Positions 45,296-55,247 of a stretch of 64,000 bases of DNA are shown piece after piece. The position numbers were made by a program, and so were the translations under genes. The notes under the pieces were generated by a model. The model worked only from the letters and a program-made list of their open reading frames with translations. It was not told the origin of the DNA and ran no database searches. Within the stretch, counting starts at the first letter, position 1. Each line of letters starts with the position of its first letter. Source of the DNA: Aureibaculum marinum (GTDB taxonomy: Bacteria > Bacteroidota > Bacteroidia > Flavobacteriales > Flavobacteriaceae). Location of the stretch: the NCBI RefSeq assembly GCF_003813905.1, contig NZ_RPFJ01000002.1:124001-188000 (forward strand). Reading direction: 5' to 3'.

Positions 45296-47332
45296 TTATT
45301 TTACTATTACTTTTACACCTGAACTATCGTAAAATGGAATATTTAAAATCCATGTTTTATTTGATGATGTAACTTTAATCTTTATATTTTCTTTATTTTT
45401 TGATAAAACTTTAGCTTTTAGATTAGGAATTGTTTGTTTCCCTGGAACAAGTATCCATGCAATTGTATCGTCCTGATTAATATATGTTGAATAAATACTT
45501 GTAGTACTGGCTTCCACTTTATTGTATTCTGAGCTATACCAACCTTGTACTGGATTTTCTTGACCTTTTACAAGATTCAACTGAAAAGATTGATTTGTAA
45601 TGGGCTTAATTAACAAGTTTCCTTGTTTATTATTCGTTTTTGTTATTACTGCGTCAGCAGAAATAATACAACTGGGATGCCAATGCCATAAAGCACTAAT
45701 TTTCCTTGGCTTGCTAGTATTAATTCGATCAACTACAATCCAGAATTCTCCTCTTACATAAAGCAACGTTCGGTTATGATCAACAGTTCCTTCTACATTA
45801 AAACTATTGAAGTTACTTGTAGCATAATCAAATTTTTCTTCTATTCTAACTTTGTTATTATCTATTGGAAATTTAACTGAAGCAGGTCCGGGCTTTTGCC
45901 CCTTATCATCAATTAATAGTAAGTTATGTCCAGCACTACCAATAGCGTAGTTTCTAAATTTTTTATACAATTTACCTGAATAAGCAAACCTGCCTGCATC
46001 CACCAATAAATCACGGCCATAAGCCGATATTGATAAATGTAATTTATCGCTATGTTCGTGTCCAATTCCCCATGGCCCCATATCAAAAAAAGACCAATGA
46101 GCACTTGATTCAAAACCACTTCTTGACACAAAATGACCTGCCCAAGGATAAAAATAGGAAGGCTGTTCTTTTGGCTTCATACCTGAAAAACCATTTGTTG
46201 CAATAAACTTCCAATCATCTCGATTAAATGTTTTTGCACCTTTTAAGATTAAGCCTCTTATATTATTTCTATCTGAATCGTTATTTAACGGACCTGAGCC
46301 ATCAGGTCTCATAGTATGAGCTGAATACCCATACATTTGTTCTAAGGTTTTATTATAATATTCAGGCAAAGGCATTTCTGACCTTTCACATATATTTTTT
46401 AATTCTTCAAAACTTTCAAGCGTCACGTTATGATAATGAGAAGTGAGTTCTTTTTGTACACCATCTGGATATACCTGTGCTTTCATACTATTTACCATTG
46501 TAGTAATGGAATATGCTAACCACTCCTTAGATTTCTTAAATTCTGGGAAAGTCGCTGCAACTGTTGCTAAGCCAGAAATCTCCATACTTAGCCAGTTTCC
46601 TGTTTTCTTATGAAAATTTTTATTGTAATGAGCATGATCTGGCAAACTTGAGAGGATTAACAATTGAGTTGCTGGTGATAAATAGTTACTATTTATTAAT
46701 CCATAAAAAATCTTAGGCCAAACTTTAGCTCTAAAAGAAACCTCTAAGCCTCGCCAAATTTCAGTTGAACTCGCTTTTGCTGGATAAGGCATACTTGCAA
46801 TGATAAAATCGCGAAGAAACAAATCAATATATTGAGCATAATCAGGGTTTCCTGTTCTTTTATAAGCTAAAAATAAGCTATCAATTTGAGGATGCCTATT
46901 GGAAAGCCATGCCCATTCTACGTCGTTATTAGAACCTCTATAGTTCCAATTTCTATGTCCATTTTCTTTAACTGGTACTTGCCCCTTTACTCCTTGAATT
47001 ATAAAAATATTCTGTAAAATACTATCCGCCAGTGATTCTCTTTGGTTCGTTGTTATAGGCTGCTTAATTCTTAAGTAACTTGCCGTATTTCCATTTTTAT
47101 AATACTCTAATAAATTTTGACAAGCGGCAACCACATTATTCTTTTCATACTCAACTTTTACCTTTTCGAGGCCTGGATAATCTAAATTAAAATTAAAGAA
47201 CATTTTCTCAATAACTTCTGGGTAATGCTCATATAAATCATTAATAGATAATACATGCTTCCACTCTTGCTGAGCAAAAATGGAGGTTGTCGAAACTATA
47301 AAAATCGTAATTACTATAAATTTTAATCTCAT
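45296..47332 (-). CDS. Heparinase II/III-family polysaccharide lyase
   Basis: 678 residues: signal peptide (1-20, ending SIFAQ), an (alpha/alpha) toroid (about 50-370; WRGLEVSFRAKVWPKIFYG, NWLSMEISGLATVAATFPEF, DGVQKELTSHYHNVTLESFE with candidate Tyr/His), and the Hepar_II_III beta-sheet part (about 380-678; GHEHSDKLHLSISAYGRDLLVDAGR). The family includes PL12, PL15, PL21 and PL37 and cleaves heparan sulfate, alginate, ulvan or chondroitin. I cannot tell which. First gene of the minus-strand locus, divergent from the GH89 operon. A decayed copy of its 3' end lies at 38932-39240. Confidence 0.85.
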   Translation of the reverse strand: MRLKFIVITIFIVSTTSIFAQQEWKHVLSINDLYEHYPEVIEKMFFNFNLDYPGLEKVKVEYEKNNVVAACQNLLEYYKNGNTASYLRIKQPITTNQRESLADSILQNIFIIQGVKGQVPVKENGHRNWNYRGSNNDVEWAWLSNRHPQIDSLFLAYKRTGNPDYAQYIDLFLRDFIIASMPYPAKASSTEIWRGLEVSFRAKVWPKIFYGLINSNYLSPATQLLILSSLPDHAHYNKNFHKKTGNWLSMEISGLATVAATFPEFKKSKEWLAYSITTMVNSMKAQVYPDGVQKELTSHYHNVTLESFEELKNICERSEMPLPEYYNKTLEQMYGYSAHTMRPDGSGPLNNDSDRNNIRGLILKGAKTFNRDDWKFIATNGFSGMKPKEQPSYFYPWAGHFVSRSGFESSAHWSFFDMGPWGIGHEHSDKLHLSISAYGRDLLVDAGRFAYSGKLYKKFRNYAIGSAGHNLLLIDDKGQKPGPASVKFPIDNNKVRIEEKFDYATSNFNSFNVEGTVDHNRTLLYVRGEFWIVVDRINTSKPRKISALWHWHPSCIISADAVITKTNNKQGNLLIKPITNQSFQLNLVKGQENPVQGWYSSEYNKVEASTTSIYSTYINQDDTIAWILVPGKQTIPNLKAKVLSKNKENIKIKVTSSNKTWILNIPFYDSSGVKVIVK

Positions 47333-47980
47333 AAGTAGATTTTATTTTAGAATATCGCTTTCAGACTTCCAAAACTTAAATTTAAAGACTATATCTTTTA
47401 TTTTTACAAATAACAAGGCCTATAAAAAAAACACCTTTTTAATAAAGAGAGAAAATAAAAAACTATCTAATTCTTATTTTTCACCTATACAATTTTTAGT
47501 TTAGTCTAGATGAATTTTAGTAATTTTTCATCTATAAAAACCTTATTAATATTACTATCAAAATTACATATTCACAAAAGGCAACGCCTATAAAATAGTA
47601 TCAAAAACATATAAATTAACCACAAAACAAAAACTGACATTTAGATGATATAAATTTGATATTTAATTTAACATATTACTTATATCTTTTCTAATCTAAA
47701 GAAGTGTGTAAAACACCAAAACCCTTTCCTTATTGAGTCAAAAGCTACATAATGATACTATTTTCCCATAACTTGATACACAATTATCATTTATTAATCT
47801 ACCTACAAGTTATGTTTGCAACTAATTATTTGAATTAGGCTTTAGACTTTCCATTCATAATTTAATTGAATGAAAAATTTTTGTAGAAAAATCAAATTTA
47901 GTATGGAAAGTTTTTAATCTAAATTTATCTCTTAGTTCAATATCAAAAAATATAATTCATATTTAAAATAAAAACAGAAA
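47333..47980. other. Divergent intergenic control region of the two glycan operons
   Basis: 648 bp of very AT-rich DNA between the heparinase-type and GH89 starts; it must hold both promoters. TAAATTTG at 47651-47658 (plus) and the minus-strand match at 47559-47566 fit the -7 consensus, but neither has TTG at 17-23 bases, so I do not call them. No ORF or RNA gene is seen. Binding sites for the hybrid regulator would be expected here. Confidence 0.5.
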
Positions 47981-50230
47981 ATGTCAAAACATAAATTTCT
48001 TTACATAGTTTTTATAATAATATTCTCACTTACCAATTGCGAAAAAAATGTTTCTAAATCAGAACCAATTAAAGCAGCACTTGCTTTAACTGAACGTCTT
48101 TTACCTAACAACTACACTTCTTTCGAATTTACTATTGATAGCTCTTCTTCAAATAAAGATTATTTCGAGATAGAAAGCTTAGGAAATAAAATTAAAATAA
48201 CTGGAAATAATGGTATAGCCTTAAGTTCAGGACTAGATTGGTATTTAAAAAACTATTGCCAATCAGATATTTCACTTAATTCCAATCAAATTAACTTACC
48301 CAATCCACTACCACCTGTTGAAAAAACAAGAATAGAAACACCTTTTGATTATCGCTATTTTTTTAACTACTGTACTTACGGTTATACAATGCCTTGGTGG
48401 GATTGGTCACGATGGGAACAAATGATTGATTATATGGCTCTTAAAGGTGTTAACATGCCACTAGCAATTATTGGACAAGAAGCGGTATGGGTAGAAGTGT
48501 TTAAAGAGTTAGGAATGACCGATGAACAAATTAGTTCATTCTTTGTGGGGCCTGCTCATTTACCTTGGGGCTGGATGGGAAATATTGATGGTATGGGAGG
48601 TCCATTACCAGATAGTTGGATCAAAAAAAGAAAAGAATTACAAGTTAAAATACTTAATCGAATGAGAGCTTTAGGTATGAAACCTGTATTGCAATCGTTT
48701 ACTGGGCACGTACCTAAAGCCTTGAAAGAATTATACCCAAACGCTAATATTTTTCAAATTGATGAATGGGCTGGTGTTGAAGGTACCTATTTTTTAGACC
48801 CTACAGATCCTCTATTTCAAACTATAGGAACAGCTTTTATCAAAAAACAAACAGAACTTTATGGCACAGACCATCTTTATGATGCCGATTGTTTTATAGA
48901 AGTAAATCCGCCATCAACAGACCCTGAATTTTTAGCTCAAGTAAGCCACAACGTTTATGAATCTATGGCTAAAGCAGATCCAGAAGCTGTATGGGTTTTA
49001 CAAGGTTGGTTTTTCTACTTTAAAAAAGATTTTTGGACGAAAGAACGAGGTAGAGCGTTTTTAAATGGCATACCCAAAGACAAAGTAATTGTACTTGATT
49101 TGTATGGTGAAAAGAATCCGACATGGGACAAAACAGATGCTTTTTATGGACAACCTTGGATATGGAACGTAATTTGTAATGAAGACCAAAAGGTGAACAT
49201 GAGTGGCGATTTATCAGCCATGCAAAAACAGTTTCAACTTGCCTATAATTCAGAAATCAAGAATAACTTAAAAGGAATTGGAGTTATACCAGAAGGCTTA
49301 GGCTACAATTCAATTATACAAGATTTTATTTTTGAAAAAACATGGAATCAAGACAAAGTGAATATTGATGAGTGGCTTAGTAACTATGCTATTCGAAGAT
49401 ATGGAGTAGAAAATAAAGATGCTCAACAAGCATGGCAAGTATTAGGTAAAACAGTATACAATAGAACAAGAACCATGTGGTCTCCTTTAATTACCACTCC
49501 TAGATTAATGATATTTGAAGAAGGTAGTAAAGAAGATGAACGCCACGTTCGTAAGGATTTTAAAATTACCAAAAAAACTCCTTTTGCTTGGGATTTTGAT
49601 GTGATTGAATTTTCAAAAGCTGCTGATTTAATTCTTAACGCTAGTGAAACATTAAAAGACAATGAATCTTACAACTTTGATGTGACAAATATCTATCGAG
49701 AACTTATTGCAGGGTTAACTCACAAAATGATTAATAACCTAAGTGTTGCCTATCAAGCGAAAGATAAAGAAAAGTTTGAAGTAGCTGCTGCTAATCTATT
49801 AAAAATGCTTGACGATTTAGATGCAATTACTGGAACAAACGAAAATTTTCTATTAGGCAAATGGCTGGAAGATGCAAGAAGTTGGGGTGATAACAAAGAA
49901 GAGCAAGACTTTTTTGAATGGAATGCAAGAACAATAATTACAATATGGCAGCCTTATCCAGAAGGAGGATTACGTGATTATGCAGGTAAACAATGGAATG
50001 GGTTATTCTCAGGGTATTATAAACCTAGATGGGAATTATTTATAAATCACTTAAGACAATCATTACTTAAAAACATTGAATTTAACCCAAAACAATATGA
50101 TAAAGAAGTACGTGAAATGGATTACAACTGGACCAAAAGTAATGATAGTTATCCGTCAAAAGTTACTGAAAACCCTATTGTAGTTGCCAAAAGACTACAA
50201 AAAGAATATAAATCTTTTTTTAAACAATAA
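47981..50230 (+). CDS. GH89 alpha-N-acetylglucosaminidase, lipoprotein
   Basis: 749 residues of the NAGLU/GH89 family, which removes terminal alpha-linked GlcNAc (from heparan sulfate in animals, from mucin-type caps in bacterial members). Lipoprotein signal (FSLTNCEKN, Cys near 19). Conserved blocks: YRYFFNYCTYGYTMPWWDWS, MALKGVNMPLAIIGQEAVW, GPAHLPWGWMGNIDGMGGPL, ADCFIEVNPPS, WVLQGWFF, GVIPEGLGYN with a likely catalytic Glu438. Full family length. First gene of a tight six-gene operon; GH20 starts 3 bp after the stop. Confidence 0.95.
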   Translation: MSKHKFLYIVFIIIFSLTNCEKNVSKSEPIKAALALTERLLPNNYTSFEFTIDSSSSNKDYFEIESLGNKIKITGNNGIALSSGLDWYLKNYCQSDISLNSNQINLPNPLPPVEKTRIETPFDYRYFFNYCTYGYTMPWWDWSRWEQMIDYMALKGVNMPLAIIGQEAVWVEVFKELGMTDEQISSFFVGPAHLPWGWMGNIDGMGGPLPDSWIKKRKELQVKILNRMRALGMKPVLQSFTGHVPKALKELYPNANIFQIDEWAGVEGTYFLDPTDPLFQTIGTAFIKKQTELYGTDHLYDADCFIEVNPPSTDPEFLAQVSHNVYESMAKADPEAVWVLQGWFFYFKKDFWTKERGRAFLNGIPKDKVIVLDLYGEKNPTWDKTDAFYGQPWIWNVICNEDQKVNMSGDLSAMQKQFQLAYNSEIKNNLKGIGVIPEGLGYNSIIQDFIFEKTWNQDKVNIDEWLSNYAIRRYGVENKDAQQAWQVLGKTVYNRTRTMWSPLITTPRLMIFEEGSKEDERHVRKDFKITKKTPFAWDFDVIEFSKAADLILNASETLKDNESYNFDVTNIYRELIAGLTHKMINNLSVAYQAKDKEKFEVAAANLLKMLDDLDAITGTNENFLLGKWLEDARSWGDNKEEQDFFEWNARTIITIWQPYPEGGLRDYAGKQWNGLFSGYYKPRWELFINHLRQSLLKNIEFNPKQYDKEVREMDYNWTKSNDSYPSKVTENPIVVAKRLQKEYKSFFKQ

Positions 50231-50233
50231 GTA

Positions 50234-52546
50234 ATGAGATTACAAAAATTTTATATTTTACTCATATTAGGAGTTATAATTTCTTGTGACTCCATCTCTA
50301 AATCTGCTGAAAATTATCATTTTGACTTGAAAGATTTAGCTCTAATTCCATCGCCAAAAGAAATAAACCTAAATAAAGGTTTTATTCCTATCTCTTCCAT
50401 TAAAGGGATAAAAGTACAATCTACAGATTTAGTTCCTATTGGAGAATTAATTGCTAATTCACTTAAAACTATTTCTAATAAAAGTATAGCTGTAAGTCAA
50501 GGCAAGCACGACAAAAATCTAATTTATATAGCCTTAGACACCAATCTAGAAGAAAATAGTTATTCAATCTCAATTGATAAGAGTATCAAAATAACTGCAA
50601 AAGATTACGCTACAGCTGCAACAGCAGTAGCTACTTTAATTCAAAGCAGTCAAGAAAAAGAAGATAATTTCTTTGTATTTCCTAAAATGGAACTTAAAGA
50701 TTATGCAGATTATAACTATAGATCTGTCATGTTAGATTTAGCAAGATTTTGGCAACCTGTAGAAACCATAAAAGAAACCATTGACCTTTTGTGGTTCTAT
50801 AAAATTAATTACCTAAGTCTTCATTTAAGTGATAATAGAAGGTTTACTTTCCCTTTAGAAAAATATCCTAAATTAAAAAGCGTAGACAAAAATGGAAATA
50901 GAAATTACTATACATTAGATGAACTAAATGACCTTGTTGAATATGCAAAAAATCGTGGTGTTACTATTATACCAGAAGTAGATTTACCTGGTCATTCCAG
51001 TATATTATGGAACACTTATCCTGAAATATTCGGAAATATTAATAAAAAAACTCAACAACCTGACCAACTATATGTAGTCAACATAGCTAATGAAAAAACG
51101 TACACTGCAATTAATGAAATTATAAAATCGTTAGCTGAAGTTTTTTATACAAGTCCTTATATTCATATTGGTGGCGATGAAGTTTATTTAGAGCAGGTAA
51201 AGAAAGTTCCAACTTATCAAGAATACACTAAAAAGCATAACCTAACCGAAGCAAACAAAGGAAATGTTAACGAACTTTTTTGTCATTTTATTAATAGGTT
51301 AAACGCCATGGTAAAAGAAACAGGGAAGAAAACCATAGTTTGGGAAGGGTTTCATAATACAGGTGCTGGCAACGTTGTAGTTGACAAAGACATATCTATA
51401 ATTGTATGGAACACCACTTATAACAACCCTAAAAACTTACTTAAAAATGGGTATAAAATTGTAAATTCTACCTGGATTCCTTGGTATATGGTAGGTGCTA
51501 TGAATTTTGCACCTTCACAAGAAACAGCTTATAAATGGGATGTTAACCAATGGAGTCATTGGCAAGACAAAATTAAAAACATTACAACCGAGAAAAGTGA
51601 GGCAATATTAGGTGCCCAAATTTCATTTTGGGAACAAAACTATCAAGATGTTCTTCCTGTGTTACAAGAGCGAGTACCTGTATTATCTGAGCGACTATGG
51701 TACAATACAAATATCAAAAATTATGAGATATTCAAAACAAAATACTCTAAAACAAACTCTTTATACTCCTTACTATTTAAGCCAGCATCAATTGAACCAA
51801 AAGGATTACTAAACGATAAGGATTTTACTTTTACAACCACTGCTACAGTTAAGCTAAACACTTCTCAAGAGGGAACTTTACACTGGGCATACAATGACGA
51901 TTGGGGAATACCTGATATGAGTAAGGCAAATGTGTATAGTTCTCCTATAGAGATCAAAAAAAGCGGAGTACTTACAGTTCAATTATATGATAATTCTGGT
52001 GAAAAAATTGGATATCCTGAACAGCAATATTTTCAAAAAATCACTCCTTTTTATAATTATAAAGTATTTAGACCTAATGATTATAATGGATGGGATAAAA
52101 TACCTGACTTTTCAAAATTAACAGAGATTAGAAAAGGTGTAACAGGTAAAATGACACCAAAACGTTTAGAAAAGATTAATGGTCGTCTTTTTGCAAAAGT
52201 AAAAGAATTTGGTCATATCGAAACACGATTTGAAGGTTTGTACAACCCTTACGCTGTTCAATTAACAGGAACTTTAACTATACCAAAAGAAGATGAATAT
52301 ACTTTCTATGTATTAACAGATGACGGTTTAGCAAATTTATATATAGACGGTAAATTAATAGCTAAAGGTAACGAATTTGGAAAAAAAACAGAATCATTTA
52401 CAGTTAATCTAACAGGAGGATCCCATAAATTCAAAATCGATTACTTCTATAAGAAAATACAAAATCAATTGAACATTACCTATAAAACGAAATTATCAGA
52501 AGAAATATTACCATTTGAGCAGCTAGTAAATCCATTAAGAAATTAA
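50234..52546 (+). CDS. GH20 beta-N-acetylhexosaminidase with C-terminal PA14 domain
   Basis: 770 residues with lipoprotein signal (LGVIISCDSIS, Cys near 16). Domains: N-terminal GH20b-like (about 35-150), GH20 catalytic TIM barrel (about 155-490) with the Asp-Glu pair D315-E316 in HIGGDEV and upstream IIPEVDLPGHSS, a chitobiase C-like/Ig-type segment (520-600), and a PA14 domain (about 605-745, GTLTIPKEDEYTFYVLTDDG and LYIDGKLIA). It removes beta-GlcNAc or beta-GalNAc by substrate-assisted catalysis; PA14 probably binds glycan. Sits between GH89 and the sulfatase. Confidence 0.94.
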   Translation: MRLQKFYILLILGVIISCDSISKSAENYHFDLKDLALIPSPKEINLNKGFIPISSIKGIKVQSTDLVPIGELIANSLKTISNKSIAVSQGKHDKNLIYIALDTNLEENSYSISIDKSIKITAKDYATAATAVATLIQSSQEKEDNFFVFPKMELKDYADYNYRSVMLDLARFWQPVETIKETIDLLWFYKINYLSLHLSDNRRFTFPLEKYPKLKSVDKNGNRNYYTLDELNDLVEYAKNRGVTIIPEVDLPGHSSILWNTYPEIFGNINKKTQQPDQLYVVNIANEKTYTAINEIIKSLAEVFYTSPYIHIGGDEVYLEQVKKVPTYQEYTKKHNLTEANKGNVNELFCHFINRLNAMVKETGKKTIVWEGFHNTGAGNVVVDKDISIIVWNTTYNNPKNLLKNGYKIVNSTWIPWYMVGAMNFAPSQETAYKWDVNQWSHWQDKIKNITTEKSEAILGAQISFWEQNYQDVLPVLQERVPVLSERLWYNTNIKNYEIFKTKYSKTNSLYSLLFKPASIEPKGLLNDKDFTFTTTATVKLNTSQEGTLHWAYNDDWGIPDMSKANVYSSPIEIKKSGVLTVQLYDNSGEKIGYPEQQYFQKITPFYNYKVFRPNDYNGWDKIPDFSKLTEIRKGVTGKMTPKRLEKINGRLFAKVKEFGHIETRFEGLYNPYAVQLTGTLTIPKEDEYTFYVLTDDGLANLYIDGKLIAKGNEFGKKTESFTVNLTGGSHKFKIDYFYKKIQNQLNITYKTKLSEEILPFEQLVNPLRN

Positions 52547-52550
52547 AATT

Positions 52551-53966
52551 ATGCGTATAAACACAATTAATAAAATCTTTTATTTAAGCGTAATACTTCT
52601 CTTTTTTTTCTCTTCTTGTGTAGAAAAACAAACTTTATACGAAGAGGTAAAAGGTAGCAAGCCTAACATAATTTACATAATGGCAGACGACTTAGGTTAT
52701 GGAGATTTAGGATGTTATGGTCAAGACTCTATTGAAACACCAAATATTGATAAGTTGGCCTCTGAAGGATTACTTTTTACTCAACATTACGCTGGCTCCA
52801 CGGTTTGTGCTCCATCAAGAAACAGTCTTATGACTGGTCAGCACATTGGTAATACTACTATAAAATCAATGGAGAAACCAATAAAGAAAAATGATATTAC
52901 CGTAGCAGAAGTACTTAAATCTGCAGGATATAGCACGGCCATAATTGGAAAATGGGGATTGGGAAATGTTGGAACTACAGGTTATGCTAATGATAAAGGA
53001 TTTGACTATTCTTTTGGATACTACGACCAAATCAGAGCTCATAATTATTATCCTGATTATCTAATGGAAAACGGAAAAAAAATCTCATTAAAAAATGAAG
53101 TTATTTACATAAAAGATTCCACTCACTATGCTGTTGGAATTGGTAATGCAGCCACAAAAAAAATTGAATACTCTAATGACATTTTTACAGATAAAGCTCT
53201 TACTTATTTAGATGAACAAGGTAGTAAACCATTTTTTCTCTATTTACCATATACCATACCTCACGGAGATAACGAGAGTTGGTTAATTAAACAACACGGA
53301 ATGGAAGTACCTGATTTGGGAGATTATGCAGACAAGAATTGGCCAGAAGCTAAAAAAGCAGGTGCTGCAATGATTAGTCGCCTAGACTCTTATGTAGGTC
53401 AAATAATGACTAAACTAAAAGACAAAGGCCTAGACGAAAATACGTTAGTAATCTTCACATCTGACAACGGACCTCATCAAGAAGGTGGTTGGAAATTATC
53501 TTTTTTTAATAGCAACGGCGTTTTAAAAGGAATGAAACGAGATTTATACGAAGGTGGTATTCGAATTCCATTTATTGCAAGATGGCCAAATAAAATTAAA
53601 CAAAATACTACTACAAATACAGTTGCTACATTTTGGGATTTTATGGCTACTGCCAGTGAACTTGCTGGTGTACCATTACCTTCTTCTAGTGATGGCATTT
53701 CATATTTACCCACGTTAATAGCAGACAATAAAGCACAAAAAAAACACGACTACTTATATTGGGAATTTGATACAAATCTTAAACGTAGAGCTGCTAGAAA
53801 AGGTTCTTATAAATTAATTACAATAACTGATAAAAAGACTGATTCTACTACAATAGAACTATTTAACATTGACAAAGATATCACTGAAAGTAAAAATATT
53901 GCAGCAGATCATCCTGATATTGTAAAGGACTTGCAATCGGTCATTAATCAATTTAAAAAAAATTAA
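52551..53966 (+). CDS. S1-family sulfatase (FGly type), lipoprotein
   Basis: 471 residues with lipoprotein signal (FFFSSCVEK). Landmarks are PNIIYIMADDLGYGDLGCYG (metal Asp pair), the formylglycine site Cys86 in CAPSR, GKWGLG, and TSDNGPHQEGG. It needs an anaerobic-type or FGE-type maturation enzyme, not seen in this window. Subfamily cannot be set by eye; with GH89 and GH20 neighbours it probably desulfates a hexosamine such as GlcNAc or GalNAc. Only one sulfatase is present in the island, fewer than in typical ulvan or carrageenan loci. Confidence 0.92.
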   Translation: MRINTINKIFYLSVILLFFFSSCVEKQTLYEEVKGSKPNIIYIMADDLGYGDLGCYGQDSIETPNIDKLASEGLLFTQHYAGSTVCAPSRNSLMTGQHIGNTTIKSMEKPIKKNDITVAEVLKSAGYSTAIIGKWGLGNVGTTGYANDKGFDYSFGYYDQIRAHNYYPDYLMENGKKISLKNEVIYIKDSTHYAVGIGNAATKKIEYSNDIFTDKALTYLDEQGSKPFFLYLPYTIPHGDNESWLIKQHGMEVPDLGDYADKNWPEAKKAGAAMISRLDSYVGQIMTKLKDKGLDENTLVIFTSDNGPHQEGGWKLSFFNSNGVLKGMKRDLYEGGIRIPFIARWPNKIKQNTTTNTVATFWDFMATASELAGVPLPSSSDGISYLPTLIADNKAQKKHDYLYWEFDTNLKRRAARKGSYKLITITDKKTDSTTIELFNIDKDITESKNIAADHPDIVKDLQSVINQFKKN

Positions 53967-53978
53967 TCATACTCTAAT

Positions 53979-55247
53979 ATGACGCAAAATAAATACCATC
54001 AAAAAATAATATATTCCCTATCCCTACTATTAATGTTCATTGAGATATCAAATGCTCAATTAAATATTGATGCTACCTGCAATCAAAAAGACGGATGGAT
54101 GCCAAATGGTTGGGGAAGCTATACTATAGCTTTGCAAAACACTTCAAAAAAAGACACCCTGTATCTTTCAAAGTGGGAAATGCACTGGGCAAATCAAAAA
54201 GAAGGTAAATTTAGAGATGTAACCAAAGTGCTTGCACCTGGAGAAAAATGGAAATTTAATGAAGTAAGTCATTTATCTCAAAAAGTAGTAGATGAATTTG
54301 GAAAAAAGTCTCCCTTTAAAAAAGGAAAATTTATTGCTAACATTAAGGGCAAGCAAAAAGAATTTAAATTTAAATTAACCATACCTGCAGCCTATCTTCC
54401 TGAAGAATCAAAACTTATAAAAAGCGGAGATGTAGCTCTTTCATTGATGAAATCAAGATATACTAATTTTAAAACTATTGACCGTGCCATGGTATGGTTA
54501 AATCAATCTTATGTAGCCATGGAAGAGTTAGTAGGAGGAAAACCTTACAATGGAAAAACAATAGTGTTTAAGGAAAGTCCAGAAAATCCTTATTTCGCTT
54601 ATGCTGGTCAAGAAATTATATTAAACACAAAATTTGTTAAAAAAGCTATAGAAGAATTTGACGATGGTATTTTCCCCTTTGGTTGGATTCACGAAATGGG
54701 CCATGATTTTGATGATGGCATAGGCCAATGGTATAATATTAACGGTCCATTCACGGAATTTCAGGCAAACTTCAAGTTATCTTACATTATTGAAACAATG
54801 CCAGAACAATCATTCAGAATTCCACAAACAATTAATGTCACCGACTTCCCTATACAACAACGAGGTAAAAAATTAAGAGGAAAAGAGTTTACTGAAAAAT
54901 CATTTTTATTCTTTGGAGATGCTTACCTATCTGACCCTTCTAGATCTTGGGAGTCTATGGCTTCAGACGAAATTCATTCGCTATTTCAACGTATTCAAAT
55001 AATGTATGGTTGGGATGTTTTTAAAGAATTTTATCGCAGTTATCGAGATTTAACTGCTAAGGGATTTAAACCTCCAAAAAACACAGAAGACAAAATCAAT
55101 CTAATGGTAGCTATATTAAACAAACATACTAAGGTAGATTTAACACCATTATTTAAGCGTTGGAAATTTCCAGTAGACAAAAAAAGAATTGAAAATATTG
55201 AAGAAAAATATAAACTAAACCGTTCTAAAAACAGCAAAAATGAATAA
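53979..55247 (+). CDS. M60-like (mucinase-type) zinc metallopeptidase
   Basis: 422 residues with signal peptide (about 1-26, ending SNAQ). An N-terminal beta domain (about 28-140) resembles a binding module. The peptidase part holds HEMGH (His238, Glu239, His242) and a downstream Glu260 in PFTEFQ, fitting the HExxH-x(8,28)-E pattern of M60 peptidases (BT4244/SslE type) that cleave O-glycosylated proteins. GYIR is absent but FGWIHEMGHDF and SDEIHSLFQRIQIMYGWDVF match the fold. Embedded in a glycosidase operon, so I infer it frees or clears the protein core of a glycoprotein. The next gene overlaps it by 8 bp. Confidence 0.75.
   Translation: MTQNKYHQKIIYSLSLLLMFIEISNAQLNIDATCNQKDGWMPNGWGSYTIALQNTSKKDTLYLSKWEMHWANQKEGKFRDVTKVLAPGEKWKFNEVSHLSQKVVDEFGKKSPFKKGKFIANIKGKQKEFKFKLTIPAAYLPEESKLIKSGDVALSLMKSRYTNFKTIDRAMVWLNQSYVAMEELVGGKPYNGKTIVFKESPENPYFAYAGQEIILNTKFVKKAIEEFDDGIFPFGWIHEMGHDFDDGIGQWYNINGPFTEFQANFKLSYIIETMPEQSFRIPQTINVTDFPIQQRGKKLRGKEFTEKSFLFFGDAYLSDPSRSWESMASDEIHSLFQRIQIMYGWDVFKEFYRSYRDLTAKGFKPPKNTEDKINLMVAILNKHTKVDLTPLFKRWKFPVDKKRIENIEEKYKLNRSKNSKNE

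Noticed and set aside
47559-47658. Two TAnnTTTG matches in the divergent intergenic region
   Set aside because: No TTG at the proper spacing; such short AT-rich matches are expected by chance.
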